Shown here in pieces: positions 1 to 6,651 of a stretch of DNA of 6,651 nucleotides. Under the pieces are notes generated by a model, which did not search any database, was not told where the DNA came from, and saw only the letters and a list, made by a program, of their open reading frames with translations. The stretch comes from Pseudomonadota bacterium. GTDB taxonomy: Bacteria > Pseudomonadota > Gammaproteobacteria > Steroidobacterales > Steroidobacteraceae. The stretch spans positions 1-6,651 of the forward strand of contig JAJZLX010000242.1 in the NCBI GenBank assembly GCA_021850555.1, given 5' to 3'. The position numbers were made by a program, and so were the translations under genes. Numbering within the stretch: position 1 is the first letter of the stretch; each line of letters opens with the position of its first letter.

Positions 1-2286
1 TTTCACACGTTGAACGGCGACCCCAATGTGGCGAAACTCCAGGGCTACACCATCGGCCTCTATGACGAGCTGGAGAGGATCTCCGGCCAGGCCTGCGGCC
101 TGCACCGATCCGGGGGGCTGCTGCTCGCCGATACGCCCGAGCGCATGGAGTGGCTCAAGATGGCACACGGCCGGGCGCGCTATCTGGGCCTCGAGACCTC
201 ACTCCTGACGGCCCGAGAGGCCAGGGAGCTTCTGCCCCTGATCGAGGACAAATACTTCGTCGGCGCCATGCTGGATGCGGCCGACGGCAATCTCGATCCC
301 TACGGCACGACGCATGCCTATGCCAAATCGGCGCGGATCGGCGGCGCCGAGATCTACGAGCGCACGCGAGTCACCGCTCTCTCGCGCCGATCGAACGGCA
401 CATGGGACGTCACGACTACCGCGGGTACGATCAACGCCGAGCACGTCGTCAACGCGGCCGGCCTCTGGGCGCGCGAGGTCGGCCGCATGGTGGGCCTCGA
501 GCTCCCGGTGCTTGCGATGGAGCACATGTACCTCGTGACGGACGACATGCCCGAAGTCATCGCCTACAACCGGGCACACGGCCGGGAGCTGCCGCACGCG
601 ATCGATTTCAAGGCCGAGATTTACATGCGCCAGGAGCACAACGGCATGGTGCTCGGCACCTATGAGAAGGCCTGCGTGCCGTGGCAACCGCGGGAAACGC
701 CATGGGATTTCGGCACCGAGCTGCTGCCCCCGGACCTGGAGCGGATCGCCCCCTCGCTCGAGCTGGGCTTCGAGCATTTTCCGGCGATGAGCCGCGCCGG
801 CATCAAGCGCGTCATCAATGGTCCGTTCACCTTCTCTCCCGACGGCAACCCCCTCGTCGGGCCCGTTCAGGGCAAGCCCGGATTCTGGTGCGCCTGCGCG
901 GTCATGGCCGGCTTCAGCCAGGGCGGGGGCGTCGGCCTCGCGCTCTCGCAATGGATGGTCCACGGCGATCCGGGTTTCGATGTCTGGGCGATGGACGTCG
1001 CGCGCTACGGCGAATGGGCCACGAGGCATTACACCAATGAGAAAGTCCGAGAGAATTACTCCCGGCGTTTCTCGATCCGATTCCCGAACGAGGAGCTGCC
1101 TGCGGCGAGGCCCCAGCAAACCACCCCCCTGTATGACGTGATGCTCGCGCAAGGGGCGGTCATGGGCGACAGCTGGGGTCTTGAAACGCCCCTGTGGTTC
1201 GCCCCGAAAGGGGTAGAGCCCCGCGATGTCGTCTCCTTCCACCGCTCGAACGATTTTCCGCACGTCAAGGCGGAATGTCTCGGTGTGCACGCGGCCGTGG
1301 GCGTGACCGAAATCGCCAACTTCGCCAAATACGAATTCTCCGGCCCTGGTGCGGAAGGCTTTCTCACGCGCCTGATGACGAACAAGCTGCCGCGCGAAGG
1401 CCGCATGGTCCTCACGCCGATGCTGAATGCGGCGGGCAAGCTCATCGGCGATTTCACCATCGCGCGCGCCGGCTCCGGGCGCTTCCTGATGTGGGGCTCA
1501 TCCCAGGCGCAGATCCATCACATGCGCTGGTTCGAGAGCCATCTGCCCGCCGACGGCTCGGTCCGGATCCACCGATTCGACCAGGAACTCATCGGGCTCG
1601 CAATCGCCGGACCGCGCTCGCGCGAGCTGCTGGCGCGGCTCACCGACGAGGACACCTCGAACGCGGCGTTCAGATTCATGGACCACCGCGCCGCCGAAAT
1701 CGCCGCTGTCCCGGCGCTGGTCAACCGCGTGAGCTACACAGGCGAGCTCGGTTACGAGATCTGGGTGCGCCCGCAGTACCAGCGGCGACTCTACCGGGAA
1801 ATCCGGGCCGCGGGCCGCACGCTCGGGCTCGTGCTCTTCGGCATGCGGGCGCTGCTCAGCATGCGGCTCGAGAAGAACTATCCGACGTGGTACCGGGAGC
1901 TGCGGCCGATCTACGGACCGTTCGAGGCCGGCCTCGACCGGTTCGTCGATCTCGGCAAGCCCGAGTTCATCGGCCGCGCAGCCGCGTGCGACGAAAAGAA
2001 GACGGGCGGCAGGCTGCGGCGGCTGAGTTTCGCGATCGACGCCGCCGATGCCGACGCACTCGGCGATGAGCCGATCTGGTACGGCGGCGAAGTCGTCGGC
2101 TGGGTCACCTCCGGCGGCTACGGTCACAGAGTCGATCGCTCACTCGCGCAAGGATACGTTCCGGCCGCCCTGGCGGGCGAGACGGGCGAGCGCGCCTTCG
2201 AGATCGAGATCCTGGGAGAGAGACGCGCCGCGACGATCCTCAGCGAGCCGCCATTCGATCCCGAGGGCTCGCGGATGCGCGGTTGA
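1..2286 (+). CDS. FAD-dependent oxidoreductase fused to GcvT-like aminomethyltransferase, dimethylglycine/sarcosine dehydrogenase type (5' partial)
   Basis: This flavoenzyme probably oxidises an N-methyl group of a small amine such as dimethylglycine or sarcosine and transfers the one-carbon unit to tetrahydrofolate in the cytoplasm. The visible 761 residues (numbered from base 1) follow human DMGDH, as I recall it, along the whole length. The C-terminal part of the FAD (DAO) domain is at about 1-330, with VVNAAGLWAREVG near 149-161 and GPFTFSPDGNPLVGP. A linker domain (FAO_M type) spans about 330-385, the GcvT fold about 385-670 with SYTGELGYEI at 578-587, and the GcvT C-terminal barrel about 670-755. 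Asp484 in LIGDFTI sits where GcvT proteins carry their catalytic Asp. The frame is open to base 1 (Phe-His-Thr precede the TTG at 10, which encodes Leu). The dinucleotide-binding GxGxxG and the STWHAAG segment with the usual covalent-FAD His must lie upstream, off-window. The TGA stop is 39 bp from the convergent receptor gene. Family assignment is firm; the substrate is not determined. Confidence 0.93.
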   Translation, partial: FHTLNGDPNVAKLQGYTIGLYDELERISGQACGLHRSGGLLLADTPERMEWLKMAHGRARYLGLETSLLTAREARELLPLIEDKYFVGAMLDAADGNLDPYGTTHAYAKSARIGGAEIYERTRVTALSRRSNGTWDVTTTAGTINAEHVVNAAGLWAREVGRMVGLELPVLAMEHMYLVTDDMPEVIAYNRAHGRELPHAIDFKAEIYMRQEHNGMVLGTYEKACVPWQPRETPWDFGTELLPPDLERIAPSLELGFEHFPAMSRAGIKRVINGPFTFSPDGNPLVGPVQGKPGFWCACAVMAGFSQGGGVGLALSQWMVHGDPGFDVWAMDVARYGEWATRHYTNEKVRENYSRRFSIRFPNEELPAARPQQTTPLYDVMLAQGAVMGDSWGLETPLWFAPKGVEPRDVVSFHRSNDFPHVKAECLGVHAAVGVTEIANFAKYEFSGPGAEGFLTRLMTNKLPREGRMVLTPMLNAAGKLIGDFTIARAGSGRFLMWGSSQAQIHHMRWFESHLPADGSVRIHRFDQELIGLAIAGPRSRELLARLTDEDTSNAAFRFMDHRAAEIAAVPALVNRVSYTGELGYEIWVRPQYQRRLYREIRAAGRTLGLVLFGMRALLSMRLEKNYPTWYRELRPIYGPFEAGLDRFVDLGKPEFIGRAAACDEKKTGGRLRRLSFAIDAADADALGDEPIWYGGEVVGWVTSGGYGHRVDRSLAQGYVPAALAGETGERAFEIEILGERRAATILSEPPFDPEGSRMRG

Positions 2287-2325
2287 GGCGCTTGACTTCT
2301 CGCCCGAGGTCGCGCCCCGCGCCCC

Positions 2326-4953
2326 TCATTCGTGCCGAGAATAGTGATAGCTGAAAGTGAGCTCGATCACCCTCGGCCTCATGGGAGTCTCGGTGAGCGT
2401 AAACTGATTGTCCGAGGTATACAGGCTCGCGTTGACGTTCGTAAGGTTCGTGCCGACGAGCGAGACGGTCCATTCGCCCTTCGACACGCCGAGCGACGCG
2501 GCATACGTCGTCCACGAAGGCAGCCTGAAGTCGGAGAAGTACTGGGTGGAGGAGATCGCCGAGGCCGAGTGCTGGAAGCCCGCCTGCACGTACGCCAGAT
2601 AAGGGCCGACGGGCCGCTCGTACCGCACCGTCACGTTCGCCTTGAACGGCGGGGACTCCGCCAGGTTGCCGCCGATCGGACCGAAGGGGTTGCGCACCGG
2701 GGTCGGGACGCCATTGGCGTAATACGTGGTGATGGTCTTGCCGAAATTCGGGCTCGCCGGATTGTTGTCGGTCAGGGTCGGCGAATTGATCTGCTCGCCG
2801 CTGTTCACGGCCGCCGAGCCCTGCACCGTGAGTCCGCGCATCGGCCGCGCGGCGATCTGCAGCTCGATGCCCCTCACCCGGTAGTGCGCTCCGTTCGTGA
2901 AGAAGGTCAGATTGCCGAAGCCGCACTGCGGACAGAAAAACTCCGTCTGCGCATGGTTCCAGCTCTCGTTGTAGATCGCCCCGTTGAAGCGCAGCTTGTC
3001 GGCGAACAACATCGTCTTCCAGCCGACTTCGTTATTGGTGAGGATGTCCGAGGTATACACCAACGGCGTCAGGAACTGCGCGACTCCGTTCTGATCCGGC
3101 AGCTCCGCCGAGCTGCCGCGATTGAAGCCGCCGGGCCTGAAGCCCTGTGAATACGTGTAATACACCATCACGTTCGGCGTGATGTGCCAGGTGAGGCTTC
3201 CGCGCCCGAGGTGGCCGGTCTCGACGCCCGAGTGGACCTGATTGGCGAAATTCGTGCCCCCGGGGGTGAGGCAGGGTCCAAAATACGATGTGGCACTGAA
3301 CTGCTTGCAGCCAAAGCTGCCCACGTCCCCACCGACCTCCGAGTCGTACATGTCGAAGTAGCGGATGCCGCCCGTGATGGTCAGCTTGTGGGGGATGATG
3401 TCGAAGCTGCTCGAGAAGTACGCGGCTTTCTGGATATTGACGCGCGTGAAGTCGTCCATGAAGGCCACGCTGGCGTTGCGCACGCCGGGGATCACCGCCG
3501 GCACGCCCGGCCACGGCTGGATCGGCAGAAAGCAGTTGGACGTGGCTCCGGTCGGCGAGCAGTCCGGAACGGTCTTGTATTGCCACGCGGTGTCGTCGTA
3601 GATATTGAGGTCCGAGTAGAAGAGCCCGGCGATCGCCCGCAGCCGCCAGGTGCGCGGGGTGCTCACCCGCAGCTCCTGCTGCACATTGGTGTTGCGCAAC
3701 GATTCGGTCCACACCGCGCTCGGCGAATAGCACGTCGCATCGGGGTTGCCCGAGGTCGAGCTGTAAGTGACCCCCGTGCATTGGTAATAGTATCCGAAGC
3801 GGCCGCGCGCGTAGTTCGTGTAGTCCTGAGACTGCTCGACGTTGCGATCCAGGTAGGAGCCCGAGTACACCACGCTCAACGGCCCGGCCTTCCCACGCAC
3901 CCTGACCGCGGTATCCTCGAAGCGGTCCTTGTTGTAGGATGGATTGAACAAGTTCACCGACAGCGGCGGCAGCGGCACGGTCCCGATCGGCACGCCCGTG
4001 GTGTCGTTCACCCTCGCGCCCTCAGTGCTATAGGGCATCTCGTAGAATACGCCCTGCGCATCCATGCTCTGGTACATCTGGGTGAGCAGCACGTTCCAGT
4101 TGTCGTTGACCTTGTAGAGCAGCTCGGCGCGGATACCCTTGTAGGTGAGAGGATTGATGTGTCTCGCGGCGATCTGGTAGTTGTTGATCGTCACGCTGTT
4201 CTTGGGCACGACGCCGCCGTTCGCCGCCGCCAGGCCCAGGTCGGTACTGCCTCGTGAGAAGGTCGCCGGCAGGTTATTGATGTATCCGCCGCGGCTGTCG
4301 GTGAACACCACCAGCCGGGCCGCCAGCTTGTGCCGCAGCAGCGGGATATTGAGCACCGCGTCGACGTGGCTGTTCGGCCCCCCGTGCGCCGTCGTGCCAT
4401 ATCCGGCGTTGACGTTCACCGCAAACGTATCGAGCTGCGGCTTGTTCGTGATGTAGCGGATCGCGCCCGCCTCCGCTCCCGCCCCGAAGAGCGTGCCCTG
4501 CGGGCCCTCGTCGACCTCGATGCGATTCAGGTCCACCGCGTAGACATCCAGATCGCGGGCCGGCAACATCAACGACTGGTCATCGAGATAGGTGCCGACG
4601 GTGGGGAAATCGCCGACCGAGCCCTCCCCTTGCACGCCGGTATTCGAGGTGCCGAGCCCCCGCATGTACAGGATCCCCTGGCCCGGACCCATGGCCGCCA
4701 TGGTGACGTTGGGCACGTACTGCAGGTACTCCGACAGGGTATGCACGTGCAGCTGGTGGAGCATCCGGCCGGTCAGCGCCTGGATCGCGACGGGGACGTT
4801 CTGAATGCTCTCCGCGCGGCGCGTCGCCGTGACAATGATCTCCTTCAGCTGCGCGCCACCGGCAGCGGCGGCGTTCGCGGCCAGAGCGCCCCGGACGGCG
4901 GCCACGCCCAGGATGGCAGCGACTGTTCTCGACAGGACCATGCTCGACTTCAT
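2326..4953 (-). CDS. TonB-dependent outer-membrane receptor, complete (875 aa)
   Basis: This is an outer-membrane active transporter that takes up a scarce ligand using energy from TonB-ExbBD. Residues 1-25 look like a signal peptide (Lys2/Arg9, a hydrophobic stretch, then GALA; cleavage after Ala25 or Ala28). A TonB box EIIVTATRR lies at 38-46. The plug runs about 49-172 and ends in GPQGTLFGAG...GAIRYITNKP (150-172). The rest is the 22-strand barrel, with the typical TYSQGFRPGGF near 600-610. There is no N-terminal signalling domain, so FecI/FecR-type control is unlikely. ATG at 4951-4953 is preferred because GGGGTGA precedes it at good spacing and it keeps Lys2 in the signal peptide; Met5 is the alternative. 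Oddities: all eight cysteines occur as four close pairs, Asp148 replaces the usual hydrophobic residue of the IEVLxGPQG motif, and the last strand is followed by SRHE. Siderophore, cobalamin, sugar or other ligands cannot be told apart from sequence alone. Confidence 0.96.
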   Translation of the reverse strand: MKSSMVLSRTVAAILGVAAVRGALAANAAAAGGAQLKEIIVTATRRAESIQNVPVAIQALTGRMLHQLHVHTLSEYLQYVPNVTMAAMGPGQGILYMRGLGTSNTGVQGEGSVGDFPTVGTYLDDQSLMLPARDLDVYAVDLNRIEVDEGPQGTLFGAGAEAGAIRYITNKPQLDTFAVNVNAGYGTTAHGGPNSHVDAVLNIPLLRHKLAARLVVFTDSRGGYINNLPATFSRGSTDLGLAAANGGVVPKNSVTINNYQIAARHINPLTYKGIRAELLYKVNDNWNVLLTQMYQSMDAQGVFYEMPYSTEGARVNDTTGVPIGTVPLPPLSVNLFNPSYNKDRFEDTAVRVRGKAGPLSVVYSGSYLDRNVEQSQDYTNYARGRFGYYYQCTGVTYSSTSGNPDATCYSPSAVWTESLRNTNVQQELRVSTPRTWRLRAIAGLFYSDLNIYDDTAWQYKTVPDCSPTGATSNCFLPIQPWPGVPAVIPGVRNASVAFMDDFTRVNIQKAAYFSSSFDIIPHKLTITGGIRYFDMYDSEVGGDVGSFGCKQFSATSYFGPCLTPGGTNFANQVHSGVETGHLGRGSLTWHITPNVMVYYTYSQGFRPGGFNRGSSAELPDQNGVAQFLTPLVYTSDILTNNEVGWKTMLFADKLRFNGAIYNESWNHAQTEFFCPQCGFGNLTFFTNGAHYRVRGIELQIAARPMRGLTVQGSAAVNSGEQINSPTLTDNNPASPNFGKTITTYYANGVPTPVRNPFGPIGGNLAESPPFKANVTVRYERPVGPYLAYVQAGFQHSASAISSTQYFSDFRLPSWTTYAASLGVSKGEWTVSLVGTNLTNVNASLYTSDNQFTLTETPMRPRVIELTFSYHYSRHE

Positions 4954-4956
4954 ACG

Positions 4957-4963
4957 TCACCCC
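4957..4963 (-). promoter_or_regulatory. Ribosome-binding site of the complete TonB receptor
   Basis: On the minus strand GGGGTGA ends three bases before the ATG at 4953. It matches the anti-Shine-Dalgarno complement GGAGGTGA at all but one base, and its G-run lies six bases from the start. This supports ATG 4951-4953 as the receptor start rather than the internal Met5. Its four G residues also form part of the hairpin described at 4960-4975. Confidence 0.7.
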
Positions 4964-4975
4964 GAGACCGCGGGG
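4960..4975 (-). promoter_or_regulatory. Small hairpin overlapping the Shine-Dalgarno sequence
   Basis: The minus-strand transcript would read CCCCG-CGGUCU-CGGGG, a perfect five-base-pair all-GC stem with a six-base loop. Its 3' arm contains the GGGG of the ribosome-binding site, so folding would hide that site, and opening it would expose it. The inverted repeat is directly visible. A regulatory role (thermal, protein-bound or simply tuning translation) is inference, and GC-rich DNA makes short stems common. Confidence 0.4.
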
Positions 4976-5148
4976 CAGCCGCCCGCCTTTTCTGCAAGCG
5001 CAATCCTTGCGTTTCGTTCGCCTGTTTTTCAAGCGCCGCCCCCCCGCGGCCGATGGGCTTTTCAGGCTCGCAGCCCGATGCCTCATGGGGCCGGAAAGCG
5101 CTCTGTGCGGAAAATCGTACCGCGGACCACCTGGGGCGCGCGGCCCCC

Positions 5149-5171
5149 TTGATCAACGGTACCGGAATTCC
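5149..5171. repeat. Three abutting 8-bp palindromes
   Basis: TTGATCAA (5149-5156), CGGTACCG (5157-5164) and GGAATTCC (5164-5171) are each perfect inverted repeats. The first two are adjacent and the third shares one base with the second. They have no loops, so they would not form RNA hairpins themselves; protein binding to DNA is the more natural reading if they matter. They lie just downstream of the candidate promoter of the complete receptor. They also happen to be BclI, KpnI and EcoRI sites in a row. Confidence 0.5.
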
Positions 5172-5191
5172 TACGGATATTGTCCAATCCC

Positions 5192-5220
5192 GTAATAGAC
5201 CGTTTTCCGATCCATATCAA
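5192..5220 (-). promoter_or_regulatory. Candidate sigma70-type promoter for the complete TonB receptor
   Basis: On the minus strand a -35-like TTGATA (5215-5220, five of six consensus bases) is followed by a 17-base spacer and a -10-like TATTAC (5192-5197, four of six). It lies in an AT-richer patch (about 5165-5220) of a GC-rich gap. A start near 5185 would give a leader of about 230 nt before the receptor ATG. The small inverted repeat ATTG-TC-CAAT (5179-5188) lies at the predicted start and could be an operator. No Fur-box-like sequence was seen. The prediction rests on consensus matching alone. Confidence 0.4.
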
Positions 5221-5510
5221 GCGGCGAGGTCGCTCGGTGGTACAGAGAGAAGCATGCGCGAAACGAAGAGGATTGGCGGTCCAGGCGTGAGCCGCACAGA
5301 CATCGGCGAGAGCGCCCGACACGATGAGCATCGCCGCAGGCAGGCGGGCGGCAAGACCCCGCAGGACGACGCACAAGCCGGCCCTGCCGCGCAGGAGAGC
5401 GGGCCTGAAGTGCACCGGCGAAAATCGCCTCCCACCAACCGCGAGGCGCGGGTGCGCGGACTTCCCTTGAACGGACCATTCGAGTGCCATGACGCCCTTC
5501 GAAGACCGCA

Positions 5511-5571
5511 GACGGAACGGCACCGTCCGTCCCGGCGCGTGAGCCGCGCGAGAATCTCGTGCGGCCCACGC
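5511..5571 (-). terminator. Two tandem stem-loops downstream of the second TonB receptor
   Basis: Reading the minus strand, the first hairpin begins 46 nt after the receptor stop codon (5571 to 5537). It has 16-nt arms with 14 Watson-Crick pairs, one G-U wobble and one A-C mismatch around an AUU loop; the outer arm is GCGUGGGCCGC and the inner stem is CGAG/CUCG. Five bases later a second one (5531 to 5511) pairs GACGGACGG with CCGTTCCGTC, with one bulged base and a tight loop. No clear U-run follows, so this is not a classical intrinsic terminator. It may mark a 3' end protected from exonucleases, or a termination zone between the two receptor genes. Confidence 0.5.
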
Positions 5572-5617
5572 CCTCCCGGTCACGGGCGAGAGCGCTGTCC
5601 ACCCGCGCACAAGCCCA

Positions 5618-6651
5618 TCAGAGCCATTTGTAGCTTATCCTCAGCCCGAACGTGCGCGGCTCGTTGGTGGTCTGGCGGGTGTCATAGTTGGCCGTGTTGA
5701 CGAGGAGGATGGCGTCCTTGTTCGTCAGATTGGTGACGTACGCCTCGACGGTCCATGTGGAATTCTCGACGCCCAGGCGGATATTGGAGATTCTGTACGC
5801 CGGCAGCAGCGTGCGCGCCGTGCCCCGGTTGCCGAGCGCGGGATTCGGAACGGCGCGCAGATCGCTCCACATGTCGCCCTTGTAGGCGACATCGTACTGG
5901 AAGAACCCGTCCAGCGCCCCGCTGAGCGGCCGCACATACCGCAGGCTCGCGCTGTAGGCGAAGAACGGGACCATCGGCAGCCGCTCGTCCCGCTTGATCA
6001 TCTGCGTGAGCGCGCCGGTGAAGTCCGGCTTGACGGTGACCAGGCGCGAATCGTTGTAGTCCAGCGAGGCCTGCAGGGTCAGGCCCTTCACGACCCGGTA
6101 CTCGATGCTGCTCTCCGCACCCTCGATGCGGGCATTGCCGAAGTTCGCGAAGAACGTCCCCGCCGAGCAAATGGACGCGTCATAGAGCGGCGCCTGAAAG
6201 TTGCTCCAGGGCATGTAATAGACGGCCCCGTTCCAGCGCATGCGCCCCTGCAGAAGGGTCGATTTCCAGCCCACCTCGAAGTTGTTGAGCGTGTCCGGGG
6301 TGTAATTCAGCGGCACGCCTTTTTGATAGCACGACGCCGAGAACCCCCCGTTCACCCCGCCCATGCGGTACCCCTGGCTGAAGGTCCCGTAGACCATCAC
6401 GTGCGGAGTCACCTTGTAGGAGATGCTCGCCATGCCGGTCAGCTTGTGCGCCGAGACGCTGTACAGAGGCGAGGGCGTCCTCGCCTGATAGAAGTACGAG
6501 GCCCACTGGTCGCTGGTGCTGTAGGTCCCGTCGAACCAGCGCAGTCCGCCCTCGATCCTCAGGCGCTTCGTGACGTCGAAGCTCAGGTCGCCGTATTCCG
6601 CCGTATTCAGGTTGTCGTTGCGCGAGACGCTGCTGTACCATTCGTGCGGGA
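5618..6651 (-). CDS. TonB-dependent outer-membrane receptor, C-terminal part (5' partial)
   Basis: This is the barrel end of a second outer-membrane transporter, a paralogue of the neighbouring complete receptor. The visible 343 residues (numbered from the right edge) contain VTPHVMVYGTFSQGYRMGG at 80-98, which parallels ITPNVMVYYTYSQGFRPGG in the neighbour. The NNFEVGWKSTL strand parallels its NNEVGWKTML, and the protein ends in LRISYKWL with an aromatic residue next to last, as usual for barrel proteins. The frame is open through base 6651; Met73 (6431-6433) is internal because receptor-like sequence (GGLRWFDGTY, ASYFYQARTPSPLYSV) precedes it. The signal peptide, TonB box, plug and start are off-window. 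It runs the same way as the complete receptor and lies upstream of it, but a 664-bp gap and stem-loops suggest separate transcripts. The ligand is unknown. Two cysteines are visible, at 107 and 161. Confidence 0.95.
   Translation of the reverse strand, partial: PHEWYSSVSRNDNLNTAEYGDLSFDVTKRLRIEGGLRWFDGTYSTSDQWASYFYQARTPSPLYSVSAHKLTGMASISYKVTPHVMVYGTFSQGYRMGGVNGGFSASCYQKGVPLNYTPDTLNNFEVGWKSTLLQGRMRWNGAVYYMPWSNFQAPLYDASICSAGTFFANFGNARIEGAESSIEYRVVKGLTLQASLDYNDSRLVTVKPDFTGALTQMIKRDERLPMVPFFAYSASLRYVRPLSGALDGFFQYDVAYKGDMWSDLRAVPNPALGNRGTARTLLPAYRISNIRLGVENSTWTVEAYVTNLTNKDAILLVNTANYDTRQTTNEPRTFGLRISYKWL

Larger units (their letters stand above)
4954..5617. other. 664-bp gap between the two receptor genes with no convincing gene
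   Basis: Read in all six frames, this gap gives only arginine- and proline-rich translations without recognisable domains. Its long open frames are expected in GC-rich DNA. From the second receptor toward the first it holds the tandem stem-loops, a candidate promoter, three palindromes and the hairpin/ribosome-binding site. The best minor candidate gene is an ATG at 5490 (minus) preceded by GAAGGG. It would give 135 residues ending at 5083 with a hydrophobic, signal-like stretch, but its codon use drifts in the second half and it covers the candidate promoter, so I do not annotate it as a gene. Confidence 0.6.

Noticed and set aside
199..1290. 363-codon open frame on the minus strand inside the oxidoreductase gene
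   Set aside because: It lies opposite a strongly supported enzyme gene, and its translation has no recognisable domain or family motif.
2287..2325. Possible bidirectional terminator between the convergent genes
   Set aside because: Only a 4-bp inverted repeat (CTCG-CC-CGAG, 2299-2308) is present, with no T-run on either side.
3184..4257. 357-codon plus-strand frame inside the complete receptor
   Set aside because: It is antisense to the receptor and gives a low-complexity Arg/Val/Ala/His-rich product; the receptor frame explains the region fully.
5083..5610. GTG-started 175-codon version of the gap frame, beginning 8 nt past the second receptor's stop
   Set aside because: No Shine-Dalgarno sequence precedes the GTG, and the first part runs through the tandem stem-loops, which are better explained as a non-coding structure.
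5616..5618. ATG overlapping the second receptor's TGA, suggesting translational coupling to a downstream gene
   Set aside because: The frame from this ATG stops after 12 codons.
4330..5700. 456-codon open frame on the plus strand across the receptor start, the gap and the second receptor's end
   Set aside because: It is antisense to two well-supported receptors, its product is Arg/Pro/His-rich without any domain, and long antisense frames are expected at this GC content.

Overview
The window looks like a piece of a GC-rich Gram-negative (proteobacterial) chromosome. Two TonB-dependent outer-membrane receptors prove an outer membrane. The sequence style of the receptors (EIIVTATRR TonB box, GPQGTLFGAG plug motif) resembles receptors of sphingomonads, caulobacters and Steroidobacter-like gammaproteobacteria. 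That placement is from memory of families, and I cannot fix the taxon further.

Layout. Positions 1-2286 (+) hold most of a large FAD-dependent oxidoreductase fused to a GcvT-type folate-binding half (dimethylglycine/sarcosine dehydrogenase type), cut at the left edge. After a 39-bp convergent gap, 2326-4953 (-) is a complete 875-residue TonB-dependent receptor. A 664-bp gap (4954-5617) carries no convincing gene. It does hold a hairpin overlapping the receptor's ribosome-binding site, a candidate sigma70 promoter, three abutting palindromes and two tandem stem-loops. Positions 5618-6651 (-) are the C-terminal part of a second TonB-dependent receptor, cut at the right edge.

How they may work together. 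The oxidoreductase would demethylate a small N-methylated amine in the cytoplasm, passing one-carbon units to tetrahydrofolate. The receptors would import a scarce ligand through the outer membrane using TonB energy. The two receptors point the same way but appear to be separate transcription units, and they converge on the oxidoreductase. A shared substrate is possible but not shown. I see no RNA gene, mobile element or CRISPR array. The window is mostly ordinary catabolic/uptake genes, and the items most worth a second look are the non-coding structures between the receptors and the cysteine pattern of the complete receptor.
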